From Muribaculaceae bacterium (lineage in GTDB: Bacteria > Bacteroidota > Bacteroidia > Bacteroidales > Muribaculaceae): 22,406 nt of DNA. Where the stretch lies: contig JAFLTK010000230.1 in assembly GCA_022511505.1 (NCBI GenBank), positions 1 through 22,406 on the forward strand, given 5' to 3'. Shown one piece after another: positions 15,564 through 21,663 of the stretch (positions are counted from its first letter, which is position 1; every line of letters begins with the position of its first letter). The notes beneath the pieces are model-generated. The model made no database searches. It was not told the DNA's origin and worked only from the letters and a program-made list of their open reading frames with translations. The translations under genes and the position numbers were made by a program.

Positions 15564-16061
15564 TTACTTCTTCTTTGTCGGCTTGGGTTTGGGTTTGTCA
15601 GATTTCTGACTGTGTTGCATCATCTCTTTAGCAAGACGATGCTCGGCGCGCTTGAGTTCAAACAATTGTCGCGGGGTCAGTATTGTCTTGAACTTGTCAT
15701 AATATTTTTTCTCGACGGCGCCCTCGCGAGCCTTGGCGTTATACATCAACTCGGCGGCGCGGGCATAGTCGGCATCGGTGGCGGCGGCTTTCTTGCCGGC
15801 AACGGCCCTAACCTCTTTGCGCACCTGGTCGTTGATAGCCCGCAATTCGTTGTCCATAGCGATGTAGAGGGGGAAGAACTTCGCTTTCTGGTCATCGGTC
15901 AGTTGAAGCGCCTTGGCGATGTATTCTTTCTTGTAGTTTTGCATTTCTTCGACCCACTGGCGACGCTCCTGAGCAGTCGGCTCGTCCTTGGCCGCGAGCG
16001 GCGTAAACACTCCGGCAAGGAGGATGGTCAATAGCAAGTATAACAGTTTATGTTTCATCAT
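15564..16061 (-). CDS. Spy/CpxP-like periplasmic protein
   Basis: This 165-residue protein has signal peptide MMKHKLLYLLLTILLAGVFTPLAA and a charged, all-helical mature part. Two LTxxQ motifs, LTDDQ (54-58) and LTPRQ (128-132), are the hallmark of the Spy/CpxP/'LTXXQ' periplasmic family of chaperones and stress sensors. A very basic tail (KPKPKPTKKK) ends the protein. Two consecutive ATG codons (16056-16061) are possible starts. The gene is third in the sigma / membrane protein / Spy-like series, 69 bases after the membrane-protein gene with no promoter visible between. In this position it may act as a periplasmic sensor or chaperone under control of the sigma factor. Family assignment is by motif only and the overall identity to Spy is expected to be low. 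Confidence 0.75.
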   Translation of the reverse strand: MMKHKLLYLLLTILLAGVFTPLAAKDEPTAQERRQWVEEMQNYKKEYIAKALQLTDDQKAKFFPLYIAMDNELRAINDQVRKEVRAVAGKKAAATDADYARAAELMYNAKAREGAVEKKYYDKFKTILTPRQLFELKRAEHRLAKEMMQHSQKSDKPKPKPTKKK

Positions 16062-16130
16062 GAACCGGATTTTTGGTTACGGGAAAAAGAGGGTGGAGAG
16101 AGGAGAATGGCGCGAGACGGGTAATTTCTG

Positions 16131-16547
16131 TTAATTTACACCTTCGTTGAGGAAGTCCTCGATAGTGCCGTTTTCAATCATTTGATTGGTCAGGTCATAG
16201 TCGTTGAACGTGTCAAGATAGTAGTCGCTCATAAACGAGTCGTCACTGACGGCGGCTGCGAGAACCGGGTTGCTGTCGAGCGAAAGGTCGGGACGAGAGG
16301 AGGATGAGATCATATTAAACATCTGCATCATCAACCAGACGCCCATGAACATCGCTGCCATATAGACGTAGGGCCGAATCTTGGACCAGAAACTTCTCGG
16401 CGCTTCAATAGCGGGCGCCTCGTGCTCCCACTCGCGCTCGGGAAGCGACGCGGCCATGCGCGCGTTAAAGTCGGCAAAGAAACCTTCAGGCACCGTCAGC
16501 CCATCGCGTCGGTTAACCTTTTCAAGGATATCTTCTGTTGATTTCAT
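16131..16547 (-). CDS. Single-helix membrane protein, putative anti-sigma factor
   Basis: This 138-residue protein has a soluble N-terminal part of about 55 residues, one transmembrane helix at about 60-80 (YVYMAAMFMGVWLMMQMFNMI) and an acidic C-terminal part (DDSFMSDYYLDTFNDYDLTNQMIENGTIEDFLNEG). The N-terminal stretch GLTVPEGFFADFNARMAASLPE is a pattern I associate with small Bacteroidetes proteins encoded after ECF sigma factors. Its place 57 bases after the sigma gene, the N-in topology and the small size fit an anti-sigma role. However, there is no recognisable zinc-binding HxxxCxxC or FecR domain, so this is inference from context. ATG is at 16545-16547. An unrelated small membrane protein cannot be excluded. 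Confidence 0.7.
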   Translation of the reverse strand: MKSTEDILEKVNRRDGLTVPEGFFADFNARMAASLPEREWEHEAPAIEAPRSFWSKIRPYVYMAAMFMGVWLMMQMFNMISSSSRPDLSLDSNPVLAAAVSDDSFMSDYYLDTFNDYDLTNQMIENGTIEDFLNEGVN

Positions 16548-16604
16548 GTTGTTTCTGCTCTTTAAATGTTTTATATCCCTTTGACAGCCACGGCACTCAA
16601 AGGT

Positions 16605-17174
16605 TTAATCGTTGTTGTCAAAAAAATCTTTGATTTTCTTCTCGGCAAGATGATAGGACGCTTTCAGCGCGCCAACCGACGTGCCGAGGATTTCGCTAAT
16701 CTGCTCATACTTCATCTCGTCATAGTAGCGCATGTTGAAAACGAGGCGCTGTTTCTCGGGCAACGTCGCGATAGCCATGCGCAACTTGCGGGTCAGCTCG
16801 TCGCCGTCCATCCACTCGTCGGCCGCGATTGCATTTATCAGGTTGCTCTCCTCGTCGTCGATTGACGCGGCCTGACGACGGCGTTCGCGCTCGAGGAAAC
16901 TCAGGCTCTCGTTGATGGCAATCTTGTGGAGCCACGTCGACAACTTGGCCGCACCCTTGAAGTTCTCGATGTTTTGCCACGCCTTCAGAAAAGTGTTCTG
17001 CAACAAGTCGGCGGCGTCATCATGGCCCACGACCATGCGACGTATCTGCCTGTACAGCGGCTCGCTGTACAGGGCGATAACCTCGGCAAACGCCGCGCGA
17101 CACGTAGCGGCGTCGCGCAACCGCTCGACAAGCAGTTGCTCCTCCATCGCTTTTATGTTACTTTTACTATCCAT
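16605..17174 (-). CDS. ECF-type RNA polymerase sigma factor (sigma-70 family)
   Basis: This 189-residue protein carries the two domains of an extracytoplasmic-function sigma factor. Region 2, about 28-98, contains DDAADLLQNTFLKAWQNI and the -10-recognition stretch FKGAAKLSTWLHKIAINESLSFLERERRR. Region 4, about 128-180, contains LPEKQRLVFNMRYYDEMKYEQISEILGTSVGALKASYHLAEKKI, a helix-turn-helix for -35 recognition. The frame extends four codons further to a TTG (17184-17186), but the ATG at 17172-17174 gives a normal ECF length and is preferred. The next genes encode a one-helix membrane protein, a Spy-like protein and a macroglobulin, all in the same direction, which suggests that they are its regulatory partners or targets in an envelope-stress response. 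Which ECF group it belongs to cannot be decided here. Confidence 0.93.
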   Translation of the reverse strand: MDSKSNIKAMEEQLLVERLRDAATCRAAFAEVIALYSEPLYRQIRRMVVGHDDAADLLQNTFLKAWQNIENFKGAAKLSTWLHKIAINESLSFLERERRRQAASIDDEESNLINAIAADEWMDGDELTRKLRMAIATLPEKQRLVFNMRYYDEMKYEQISEILGTSVGALKASYHLAEKKIKDFFDNND

Positions 17175-17198
17175 TTGCGTGTGCAAAAAATCAGGTTG

Positions 17199-17229
17199 TA
17201 AAATTACACCCTTTTTGCCAAATCCACAA
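17199..17229 (-). promoter_or_regulatory. Candidate promoter of the sigma-factor operon
   Basis: On the minus strand TTG (17229-17227) and TAATTTTA (17206-17199) are 20 bases apart, the same spacing as the other promoters here. The -7 element differs from TAnnTTTG in its last base. It lies 24 bases before the sigma ATG. No obvious autoregulatory ECF site was recognised. Confidence 0.35.
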
Positions 17230-17305
17230 CAATATTTGCAAAATGGGGGCTATTTTTAGATAATTTTGATATTCAGAAGTCGCCTCCCTGTAAAGGTTAC
17301 ATGGT

Positions 17306-18040
17306 TTAGGAGAGGCGGGTGGCGCCGAGGGTGAGGACGCTGATGGTGGCGCCGGGGGCGGCGGTCAGCAACGCCCGGGCACAGGCGAGGATGGTGGAGC
17401 CGGTTGTCAGGACGTCGTCGATGAGCAGGATGTGCTTGTTGTCAAAGGAGGTTGCGTCGCGCCGTGCCGAGAATACGTCCAGCGAGTTGATATAGCGACT
17501 GTATGCGTCTTTGCGAGTCTGGGTGGAGTGGGTGCGCGCTTTGAGCAGATTGCCGACGGGGATGCCGGTGATGTCGCTGATGCCGAGTGCTATCTGTCGC
17601 GATTGGTTGTAACCACGGCTGAATTCTTTCCGGAATGCGAGGGGGACGGGTTGAAGTAGGTCGATGCCGTCAAAGAAATCGGTGCAAGAGATTTCGCGGG
17701 CAAAAATTTCGCCACTCATGCGTGATAGCGAAGGGCGGTCGGCATATTTTGCCATGGTTATAATGGCGTTGTAGGGGCTTCCCTGGGTGTAGTAAAACCA
17801 GGCGGCGATGCGGTCGATGCACACGGCGGTCGATGCCAGACGATGGTGCAAGGAGGTGAAGTCGCCGCTGCAGATACCGGTGCGTGGCAGGTGGGCGAGG
17901 CAATGCAGGCAAACGTGTCGCTCGCCCTTCAAGAGCGGCCGGTTGCAGACGACGCAATAGCCCGGGACGATGACCGAGGCGAGGTCGTTGACGGCGTCGG
18001 CGACAATTTGCCTGAGGCGGCTCAATCGCGAGGCTCCCAT
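17306..18040 (-). CDS. ComF family phosphoribosyltransferase-like protein
   Basis: This 244-residue cytoplasmic protein has the ComF layout. An N-terminal four-Cys zinc finger comprises C29/C32 (CVVC) and C44/C47 (CLHC). The central RGYNQS motif (142-147) and the C-terminal PRPP-binding loop ILLIDDVLTTGST (204-216) are of the type I phosphoribosyltransferase fold. In naturally competent bacteria ComF helps convert incoming single-stranded DNA to a recombining form; elsewhere its role is unclear. The ATG lies inside the end of recX (19-base overlap), so translation is probably coupled, and the link to the recombination modulator RecX fits a DNA-processing role. No convincing terminator follows it before the sigma-factor promoter region. 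Confidence 0.92.
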   Translation of the reverse strand: MGASRLSRLRQIVADAVNDLASVIVPGYCVVCNRPLLKGERHVCLHCLAHLPRTGICSGDFTSLHHRLASTAVCIDRIAAWFYYTQGSPYNAIITMAKYADRPSLSRMSGEIFAREISCTDFFDGIDLLQPVPLAFRKEFSRGYNQSRQIALGISDITGIPVGNLLKARTHSTQTRKDAYSRYINSLDVFSARRDATSFDNKHILLIDDVLTTGSTILACARALLTAAPGATISVLTLGATRLS

Positions 18041-18504
18041 AGGTTTTCGGCACGGATTAGCCGCGTGATAAGGTCGGTTTCAAAGCCGCGCGAGGCGCCA
18101 AAGCGGAATAACTTGGTGCGACCCTCGTAGGTGTTTCCTTCGGCGATGGCGCGAGCCTTGGAAATCAAAACTCGTCGGGCGGTGGAAGCATATTCGTCGA
18201 CATCGAGGGCTTCGAGGGCATGGTCGATAGTGGCGCGGTCAATGCGTTTGGCCATCAGTCCACGCATGATTTTGTAGCGTCCCCAACCGCTGAAGCGCAT
18301 CTTGTCGGCGGCAAATGCACGGGCAAAGCGGCGGTCGTCGACAAAACGGTCGTCGATGAGCGCGTCGAGGATGCGCTCGGCGTCGGCCGACGGTATCTGC
18401 CACGCAATCAGTTTCTTGCGCATATCGGCACTGCATTGCTCGCTGCGGGCGCATAGGTCTTGCAACCGAGCGAGTGCATCGGCGGCTGAGAGTTGCTTCT
18501 TCAT
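18022..18504 (-). CDS. recX: Regulatory protein RecX
   Basis: This 160-residue basic helical protein is of the RecX family, which binds RecA filaments and modulates strand exchange. Three-helix repeats are visible: LQDLCARSEQCSADMRKKLIAW, then DAERILDALIDDRFVDDRRFARAFAADKMRFSGWGRYKIMRGLMAKRID, then a third ending LITRLIRAENL. The RFVDDRRFARAFAADK and SGWGRYKI-L segments are the family's best conserved parts. Its ATG overlaps the prmC stop by 4 bases (ATGA, 18501-18504) and its end overlaps the comF start by 19 bases, making a tight prmC-recX-comF unit. Length is normal for the family. Confidence 0.92.
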   Translation of the reverse strand: MKKQLSAADALARLQDLCARSEQCSADMRKKLIAWQIPSADAERILDALIDDRFVDDRRFARAFAADKMRFSGWGRYKIMRGLMAKRIDRATIDHALEALDVDEYASTARRVLISKARAIAEGNTYEGRTKLFRFGASRGFETDLITRLIRAENLWEPRD

Positions 18505-19352
18505 CGTGGACGGGTTGCAGAGAGGAACCGCTTCTGCTTGCGGCTATCGGGGATGATGGTGACGTTTTCCCACCCGTCGGCGCGCATGCGGTCGGCAAGC
18601 GCGTCGGCCGTCAGCGGGTTGAGCTCGAAATAAAGCCGTCCGCCGGGCGTAAGAGCGTTCATGGCGGCCTTGTAAATCGGGGTGTAGAACTTCAGCGGGT
18701 CATCGTCGGGGACGAATAACGCGGTGGCCGGCTCGTGGTCAAGCACGTTTGACTCCATGGCTGAGCGTTCTGACCGGGTGATGTAGGGCGGATTGCTGAC
18801 AATGATGTCGAGCGACGCCGGCTCGAGGTGCAAGTCGAGGATGTCGACACGGTTGAAGTCGACACGGGCTTTGAGCGTCGCGGCGTTGGCACGGGCAACG
18901 TCGAGCGCATCAGCCGAGATGTCGATGCCGGTGACGGCGGCAAACGGCAGATTTCGCGCCAGCGCGATGGCTATGCAGCCGCTACCGGTCCCGAGGTCGA
19001 GCACCCGCAGGTCCTCGCGACCGTCGGCATCTTTGACAATGATGTCAACCAATTCTTCGGTCTCGGGTCGCGGAATAAGTACGGCCGGCGAGACCTTGAA
19101 ATCCATGCCATAAAACCGGGCGTGGCCAAGGATGTATTGAAGCGGCTCGTTGGCAAGCAGTCGGTCGACAATTTCGTTGACGCGCTTACAAGTCGCCTCG
19201 CCAAGGTCGCGGTCGCCGTTGAGGGCCATGTCGACCTGACTGTAACCCTTGACGTCCTCAAAAATCATTCTGACCATCCATGCGGCCTCGCGCGAGCCAA
19301 ATCGTGAGGCGAGCCTCGCGCGAGCCTCAGTCGCCATCTTTTCTACTGTCAT
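18501..19352 (-). CDS. prmC: Peptide chain release factor N5-glutamine methyltransferase PrmC
   Basis: The product (283 residues from the ATG at 19350-19352) methylates the Gln of the GGQ motif in release factors RF1/RF2 using S-adenosylmethionine. The N-terminal helical bundle leads to LQYILGHARFYGMDFKVSPAVLIPRPETE, the release-factor-binding and hinge region. The methyltransferase fold follows, with SAM-binding motif VLDLGTGSGC (117-126) and the catalytic NPPY (187-190). The frame extends further to a TTG at 19365-19367 and contains another ATG at 19335-19337; no clear ribosome binding site decides between the starts, so the N-terminus is uncertain by 5 to 15 residues. No TAnnTTTG promoter is visible in the repeat-bearing DNA upstream. 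Confidence 0.94.
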   Translation of the reverse strand: MTVEKMATEARARLASRFGSREAAWMVRMIFEDVKGYSQVDMALNGDRDLGEATCKRVNEIVDRLLANEPLQYILGHARFYGMDFKVSPAVLIPRPETEELVDIIVKDADGREDLRVLDLGTGSGCIAIALARNLPFAAVTGIDISADALDVARANAATLKARVDFNRVDILDLHLEPASLDIIVSNPPYITRSERSAMESNVLDHEPATALFVPDDDPLKFYTPIYKAAMNALTPGGRLYFELNPLTADALADRMRADGWENVTIIPDSRKQKRFLSATRPR

Positions 19353-19390
19353 AGTTCGGTTATTCAACTTTTCGCTTCGCTCGAGTTGAA

Positions 19391-19418
19391 GTTTAGGGTT
19401 TATAGTTTAAAGTTTAGA
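19391..19418. repeat. Four tandem GTTTAnn heptamers next to a small hairpin
   Basis: GTTTAGG, GTTTATA, GTTTAAA and GTTTAGA lie end to end, sharing GTTTA with two variable bases. Directly before them TTCAACT (19363-19369) pairs with AGTTGAA (19384-19390) around a TTTCGCTTCGCTCG loop. The whole block lies between the rpmA terminator and prmC and has no coding role. Confidence 0.8.
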
Positions 19419-19438
19419 GGGGAGGGTCTTTAAAACCA

Positions 19439-19474
19439 ATTAAGCGGAATCCCATGCATGAGATTCCGCTTAAT
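19439..19474 (-). terminator. Rho-independent terminator after rplU-rpmA
   Basis: A perfect 13-bp stem (19439-19451 with 19462-19474) encloses the loop CCATGCATGA. On the minus strand it is followed by TGGTTTTAAAG. It lies 31 bases past the rpmA stop, and the A-run before the stem on the reverse side might give some bidirectional activity. Confidence 0.8.
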
Positions 19475-19505
19475 GATGAGTTGAAAGGGTTGATGAAGCT
19501 AAAAA

Positions 19506-19766
19506 TTATGCTTCTGCCGGCTTAACGTTGATGAAACGACGGCCATTGCGACCCTCGGTGAAAACAACGGTGCCGTCAACAAGAGCATAGATGGTGTGAT
19601 CCTTGCCCATGCCGACGTTCAAGCCCGGGTGGTGAACAGTGCCACGCTGACGCTTGATGATGTTACCGGCTTTTGCAAACTGACCGCCAAAAATCTTGAC
19701 GCCGAGACGTTTGCTTTCTGATTCGCGTCCGTTCTTCGAACTACCTACACCTTTTTTATGTGCCAT
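19506..19766 (-). CDS. rpmA: 50S ribosomal protein L27
   Basis: This 86-residue protein begins MAHKKGVGSSKNGRESESKRLGVK and contains FGGQFAKAGNIIKRQRGT and HHPGLNVGMGKDHTIYAL, the conserved core of bacterial L27. L27 reaches the peptidyl-transferase centre with its N-terminal tail. The tail starts directly with AHKKG, with none of the cleavable extension found in Firmicutes. The gene lies 21 bases after rplU in the usual rplU-rpmA pair and is followed by a terminator. Confidence 0.97.
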   Translation of the reverse strand: MAHKKGVGSSKNGRESESKRLGVKIFGGQFAKAGNIIKRQRGTVHHPGLNVGMGKDHTIYALVDGTVVFTEGRNGRRFINVKPAEA

Positions 19767-19787
19767 AATTGGTTAAGATTTTGGGGG

Positions 19788-20108
19788 TTAAGCGTTTACT
19801 TCTTTGATTAACACTTTGGAGAAGAATTGACGGTGACCGTTTTTGCGACGATAGCCTTTGCGGCGTTTCTTCTTGAAAACGATAACCTTGTCTCCCTTTA
19901 CGAGCGGGGTGAGCACCTCACAAACAACCGATGCACCCTCAACTGTGGGAGCACCAACCTTTACAGTACCGTCGGCGTCAGCGAGAAGAACGCGGTCAAA
20001 AGTCAGCGTATCTCCTTCTTTGGTAGCATCGCCGAGATAGTGGACATACAGGAACTTGCCGGCCTCGGCCTTGAACTGCTGTCCTTGAATTTCTACAATT
20101 GCGTACAT
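19788..20108 (-). CDS. rplU: 50S ribosomal protein L21
   Basis: This 106-residue protein starts MYAIVEIQGQQFKAEAGKFLYV and ends in the basic KVIVFKKKRRKGYRRKNGHRQFFSKVLIKEV, which is the L21 signature (KKRRKGYRRKxGHRQ) that binds 23S rRNA. Length is normal for the family. It is the first gene of the rplU-rpmA unit, with a promoter about 100 bases upstream. The roughly 90-base leader contains the palindromes CGGGCCCG and GGTTAACC and a TGTC-GGTT-GACA mini-hairpin. These could be a regulatory leader, but I recognise no known class. Confidence 0.97.
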   Translation of the reverse strand: MYAIVEIQGQQFKAEAGKFLYVHYLGDATKEGDTLTFDRVLLADADGTVKVGAPTVEGASVVCEVLTPLVKGDKVIVFKKKRRKGYRRKNGHRQFFSKVLIKEVNA

Positions 20109-20205
20109 TTAAAAAGCACTATATTAATTGGTTAACCAGGCGGGCGAGGTGATTGTCAACCGACAGTCAGAACTACTTTTCGGGCCCGTTACTGAAAATT
20201 GCCCA

Positions 20206-20236
20206 CAAAGATACCAATTTCCCTCCATTCCTGCAA
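20206..20236 (-). promoter_or_regulatory. Bacteroidetes-type promoter for rplU-rpmA
   Basis: On the minus strand TTG (20236-20234) is followed after exactly 20 bases by TATCTTTG (20213-20206), a full match to TAnnTTTG. Transcription would start near 20199, about 90 bases before the rplU ATG. Confidence 0.7.
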
Positions 20237-20356
20237 CTTTTCTTGCAATAAATTTCAATAAATACAGAATAAAGATCGGCAAGAGGTTGATGATGTGCCG
20301 GTGTCGAGGATTGGCACCTGTTTATTACCATTGACTTTGCGCTGATCTTTGATGGA

Positions 20357-20396
20357 CTCGATATATCGCGATTTATCTCGATATAACGCGTTTTAT
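20357..20396. repeat. Two abutting 20-bp direct repeats with internal palindromes
   Basis: CTCGATATATCGCGATTTAT (20357-20376) and CTCGATATAACGCGTTTTAT (20377-20396) agree at 18 of 20 positions. The first copy contains the perfect palindromes CGATATATCG and ATCGCGAT. They lie about 120 bases upstream of the rplU -33 element. The two-helical-turn period would place both copies on the same DNA face. Confidence 0.8.
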
Positions 20397-20473
20397 CACG
20401 AATCAAGGCGCACAAATGTTATTGCCAGTAACGGGTTTCGTGACGAGGAGCTCCAGCTCGTCGAATGGGAGAG

Positions 20474-20509
20474 AAAAAAGGCGAGGTCGCCGTTGAATGG
20501 CAACCTCGC
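20474..20509 (-). terminator. Rho-independent terminator after tsf
   Basis: An 11-bp stem (20481-20491 with 20499-20509) has a 7-base loop. The only mismatch on the plus strand becomes a U-G pair in the minus-strand RNA, and the stem is followed by C and six U residues (20479-20474). It lies 37 bases past the tsf stop. Confidence 0.88.
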
Positions 20510-20545
20510 GAGCATGTTATGACTTATCGAACTTTAAACGCGGGA

Positions 20546-21538
20546 TTAGTCTTTGTTGAGGTTTACGCGCTTGAACTCAACGGCAACGAGGCCTTTCTGA
20601 GCCTTTTCGAGATACTGGCCGATGGTCAGAGTGGCGTCTTTTACAAATTCCTGCTCCATGAGGCAAGATTCTTTGAAGAACTTGTTGACACGACCGTTGG
20701 CAATGTTCTGAATCATAGCCTCGGGGAGGTTGGCAGCCTTAGCCTCGGCGGTAGTCTTGATGATTTCGCGACCCTTGGCGGCTTCCTCTTCGGTGATCCA
20801 GCCTTTGGCGGTGTTTGACTCGATGTGAGCCTCGCTGTCAAAGTGAGCGGGGTTGAGGCCGGCTTTCTTGAGGGCAACCTCAACGGCGCGCTTAACCTGC
20901 TCTTCTTTGGTCTTTTCGATGGCTACGTTGCGCTCTGACTCGATAACCGATGCGGGAACGCTGTCGCGGTCAACGGCAACGGGGTTCATTGAAGCAACCT
21001 GCATGGCAACGTCGCGACCTACCTGATAGTCAACTCCTTCGAGGTTGAAGCCTACGATGGTGGCGAGCTTGTTGCCGAGGTGGTTGTAGCTGGTGGTTGA
21101 GGGAGCCTCAACAATCTCGTATGCGCCAAGTTCCATCTTCTCGCCGGTCTTGCCGCTTTCCTCAACGATGAGGTCGGCAACGGTGCGGCCGTCGATAGTG
21201 TGGGCCTTGAGGTCGTCGATGTTCTTGATGCGAGCGGCAACGGCCTCGTCAAGAATCTTCTGGGTCAGTGAAACGAAACCGGCGTTTTTAGCAACGAAGT
21301 CTGTTTCACACTTGAGGGCAACGATAGCGGCAAAGTTGCCTTCGTTCTTTGAGAGGACGCAACCCTCGGCGGCGTCGCGGTCTTCGCGTTTAGCGGCAAC
21401 GGCCTGGCCTTTCTTACGGAGGATTTCAACTGCTGCCTCGATGTCGCCGTTGGTCTCGGCGAGTGCTTTTTTGCAGTCCATCAAGCCGGCGCTTGTCAGG
21501 TTGCGCAACTTGGTGATTTCTGCCATTGTAACTGCCAT
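20546..21538 (-). CDS. tsf: Translation elongation factor Ts
   Basis: EF-Ts is the guanine-nucleotide exchange factor that recharges EF-Tu. The N-terminal UBA-like domain reads AEITKLRNLTSAGLMDCKKALAETNGDIEAAVEILRKKG, and the conserved TDFVAKN motif within ALKCETDFVAKNAGFVSLTQKI contacts the EF-Tu nucleotide site. The protein has 330 residues against about 283 in E. coli; longer forms with the start MAVTMAxITKLR are usual in Bacteroidales, which supports the ATG at 21536-21538 over the second one at 21526. It follows rpsB on the same strand after a 125-base gap that contains a strong hairpin, and ends at its own terminator. Confidence 0.97.
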   Translation of the reverse strand: MAVTMAEITKLRNLTSAGLMDCKKALAETNGDIEAAVEILRKKGQAVAAKREDRDAAEGCVLSKNEGNFAAIVALKCETDFVAKNAGFVSLTQKILDEAVAARIKNIDDLKAHTIDGRTVADLIVEESGKTGEKMELGAYEIVEAPSTTSYNHLGNKLATIVGFNLEGVDYQVGRDVAMQVASMNPVAVDRDSVPASVIESERNVAIEKTKEEQVKRAVEVALKKAGLNPAHFDSEAHIESNTAKGWITEEEAAKGREIIKTTAEAKAANLPEAMIQNIANGRVNKFFKESCLMEQEFVKDATLTIGQYLEKAQKGLVAVEFKRVNLNKD

Positions 21539-21592
21539 AATCTTATATGAAGTTAAAGGGTGTTCTGAAAATTGATGATTTTAAAATTGGAG

Positions 21593-21628
21593 GTGCTGAG
21601 GGCGCTGTTGAAACGGAGCCCTCAGCAC
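21593..21628 (-). promoter_or_regulatory. Intercistronic hairpin between rpsB and tsf (possible attenuator)
   Basis: GTGCTGAGGGC (21593-21603) pairs perfectly with GCCCTCAGCAC (21618-21628) over a 14-base loop. On the minus strand it is followed a few bases later by AATTTTAAAATC rather than an immediate U-tract, so termination is probably partial. The position matches the rpsB-tsf intercistronic attenuator known in E. coli. An RNA-processing or stability element is the alternative. Confidence 0.6.
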
Positions 21629-21663
21629 TGCCTGTTGAGTCAATAGGGTGGGGACAACCGTTA

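Larger units (their letters stand above)
20109..20545. other. 437-base gene-free stretch between rplU and tsf
   Basis: From the rplU side this gap holds a roughly 90-base leader, the rplU promoter (20206-20236), a hairpin-prone stretch (GTGCC/GGCAC, 20297-20316), a pair of 20-base direct repeats (20357-20396), a GACGAG/CTCGTC inverted repeat (20442-20447 with 20457-20462) and the tsf terminator. No convincing reading frame or tRNA was seen; the short open frames have no protein-like composition or family match. Confidence 0.7.

Noticed and set aside
20357..20396. The 20-bp repeats considered as replication-origin iterons
   Set aside because: There are only two copies, with no DnaA-box cluster and no replication gene nearby.
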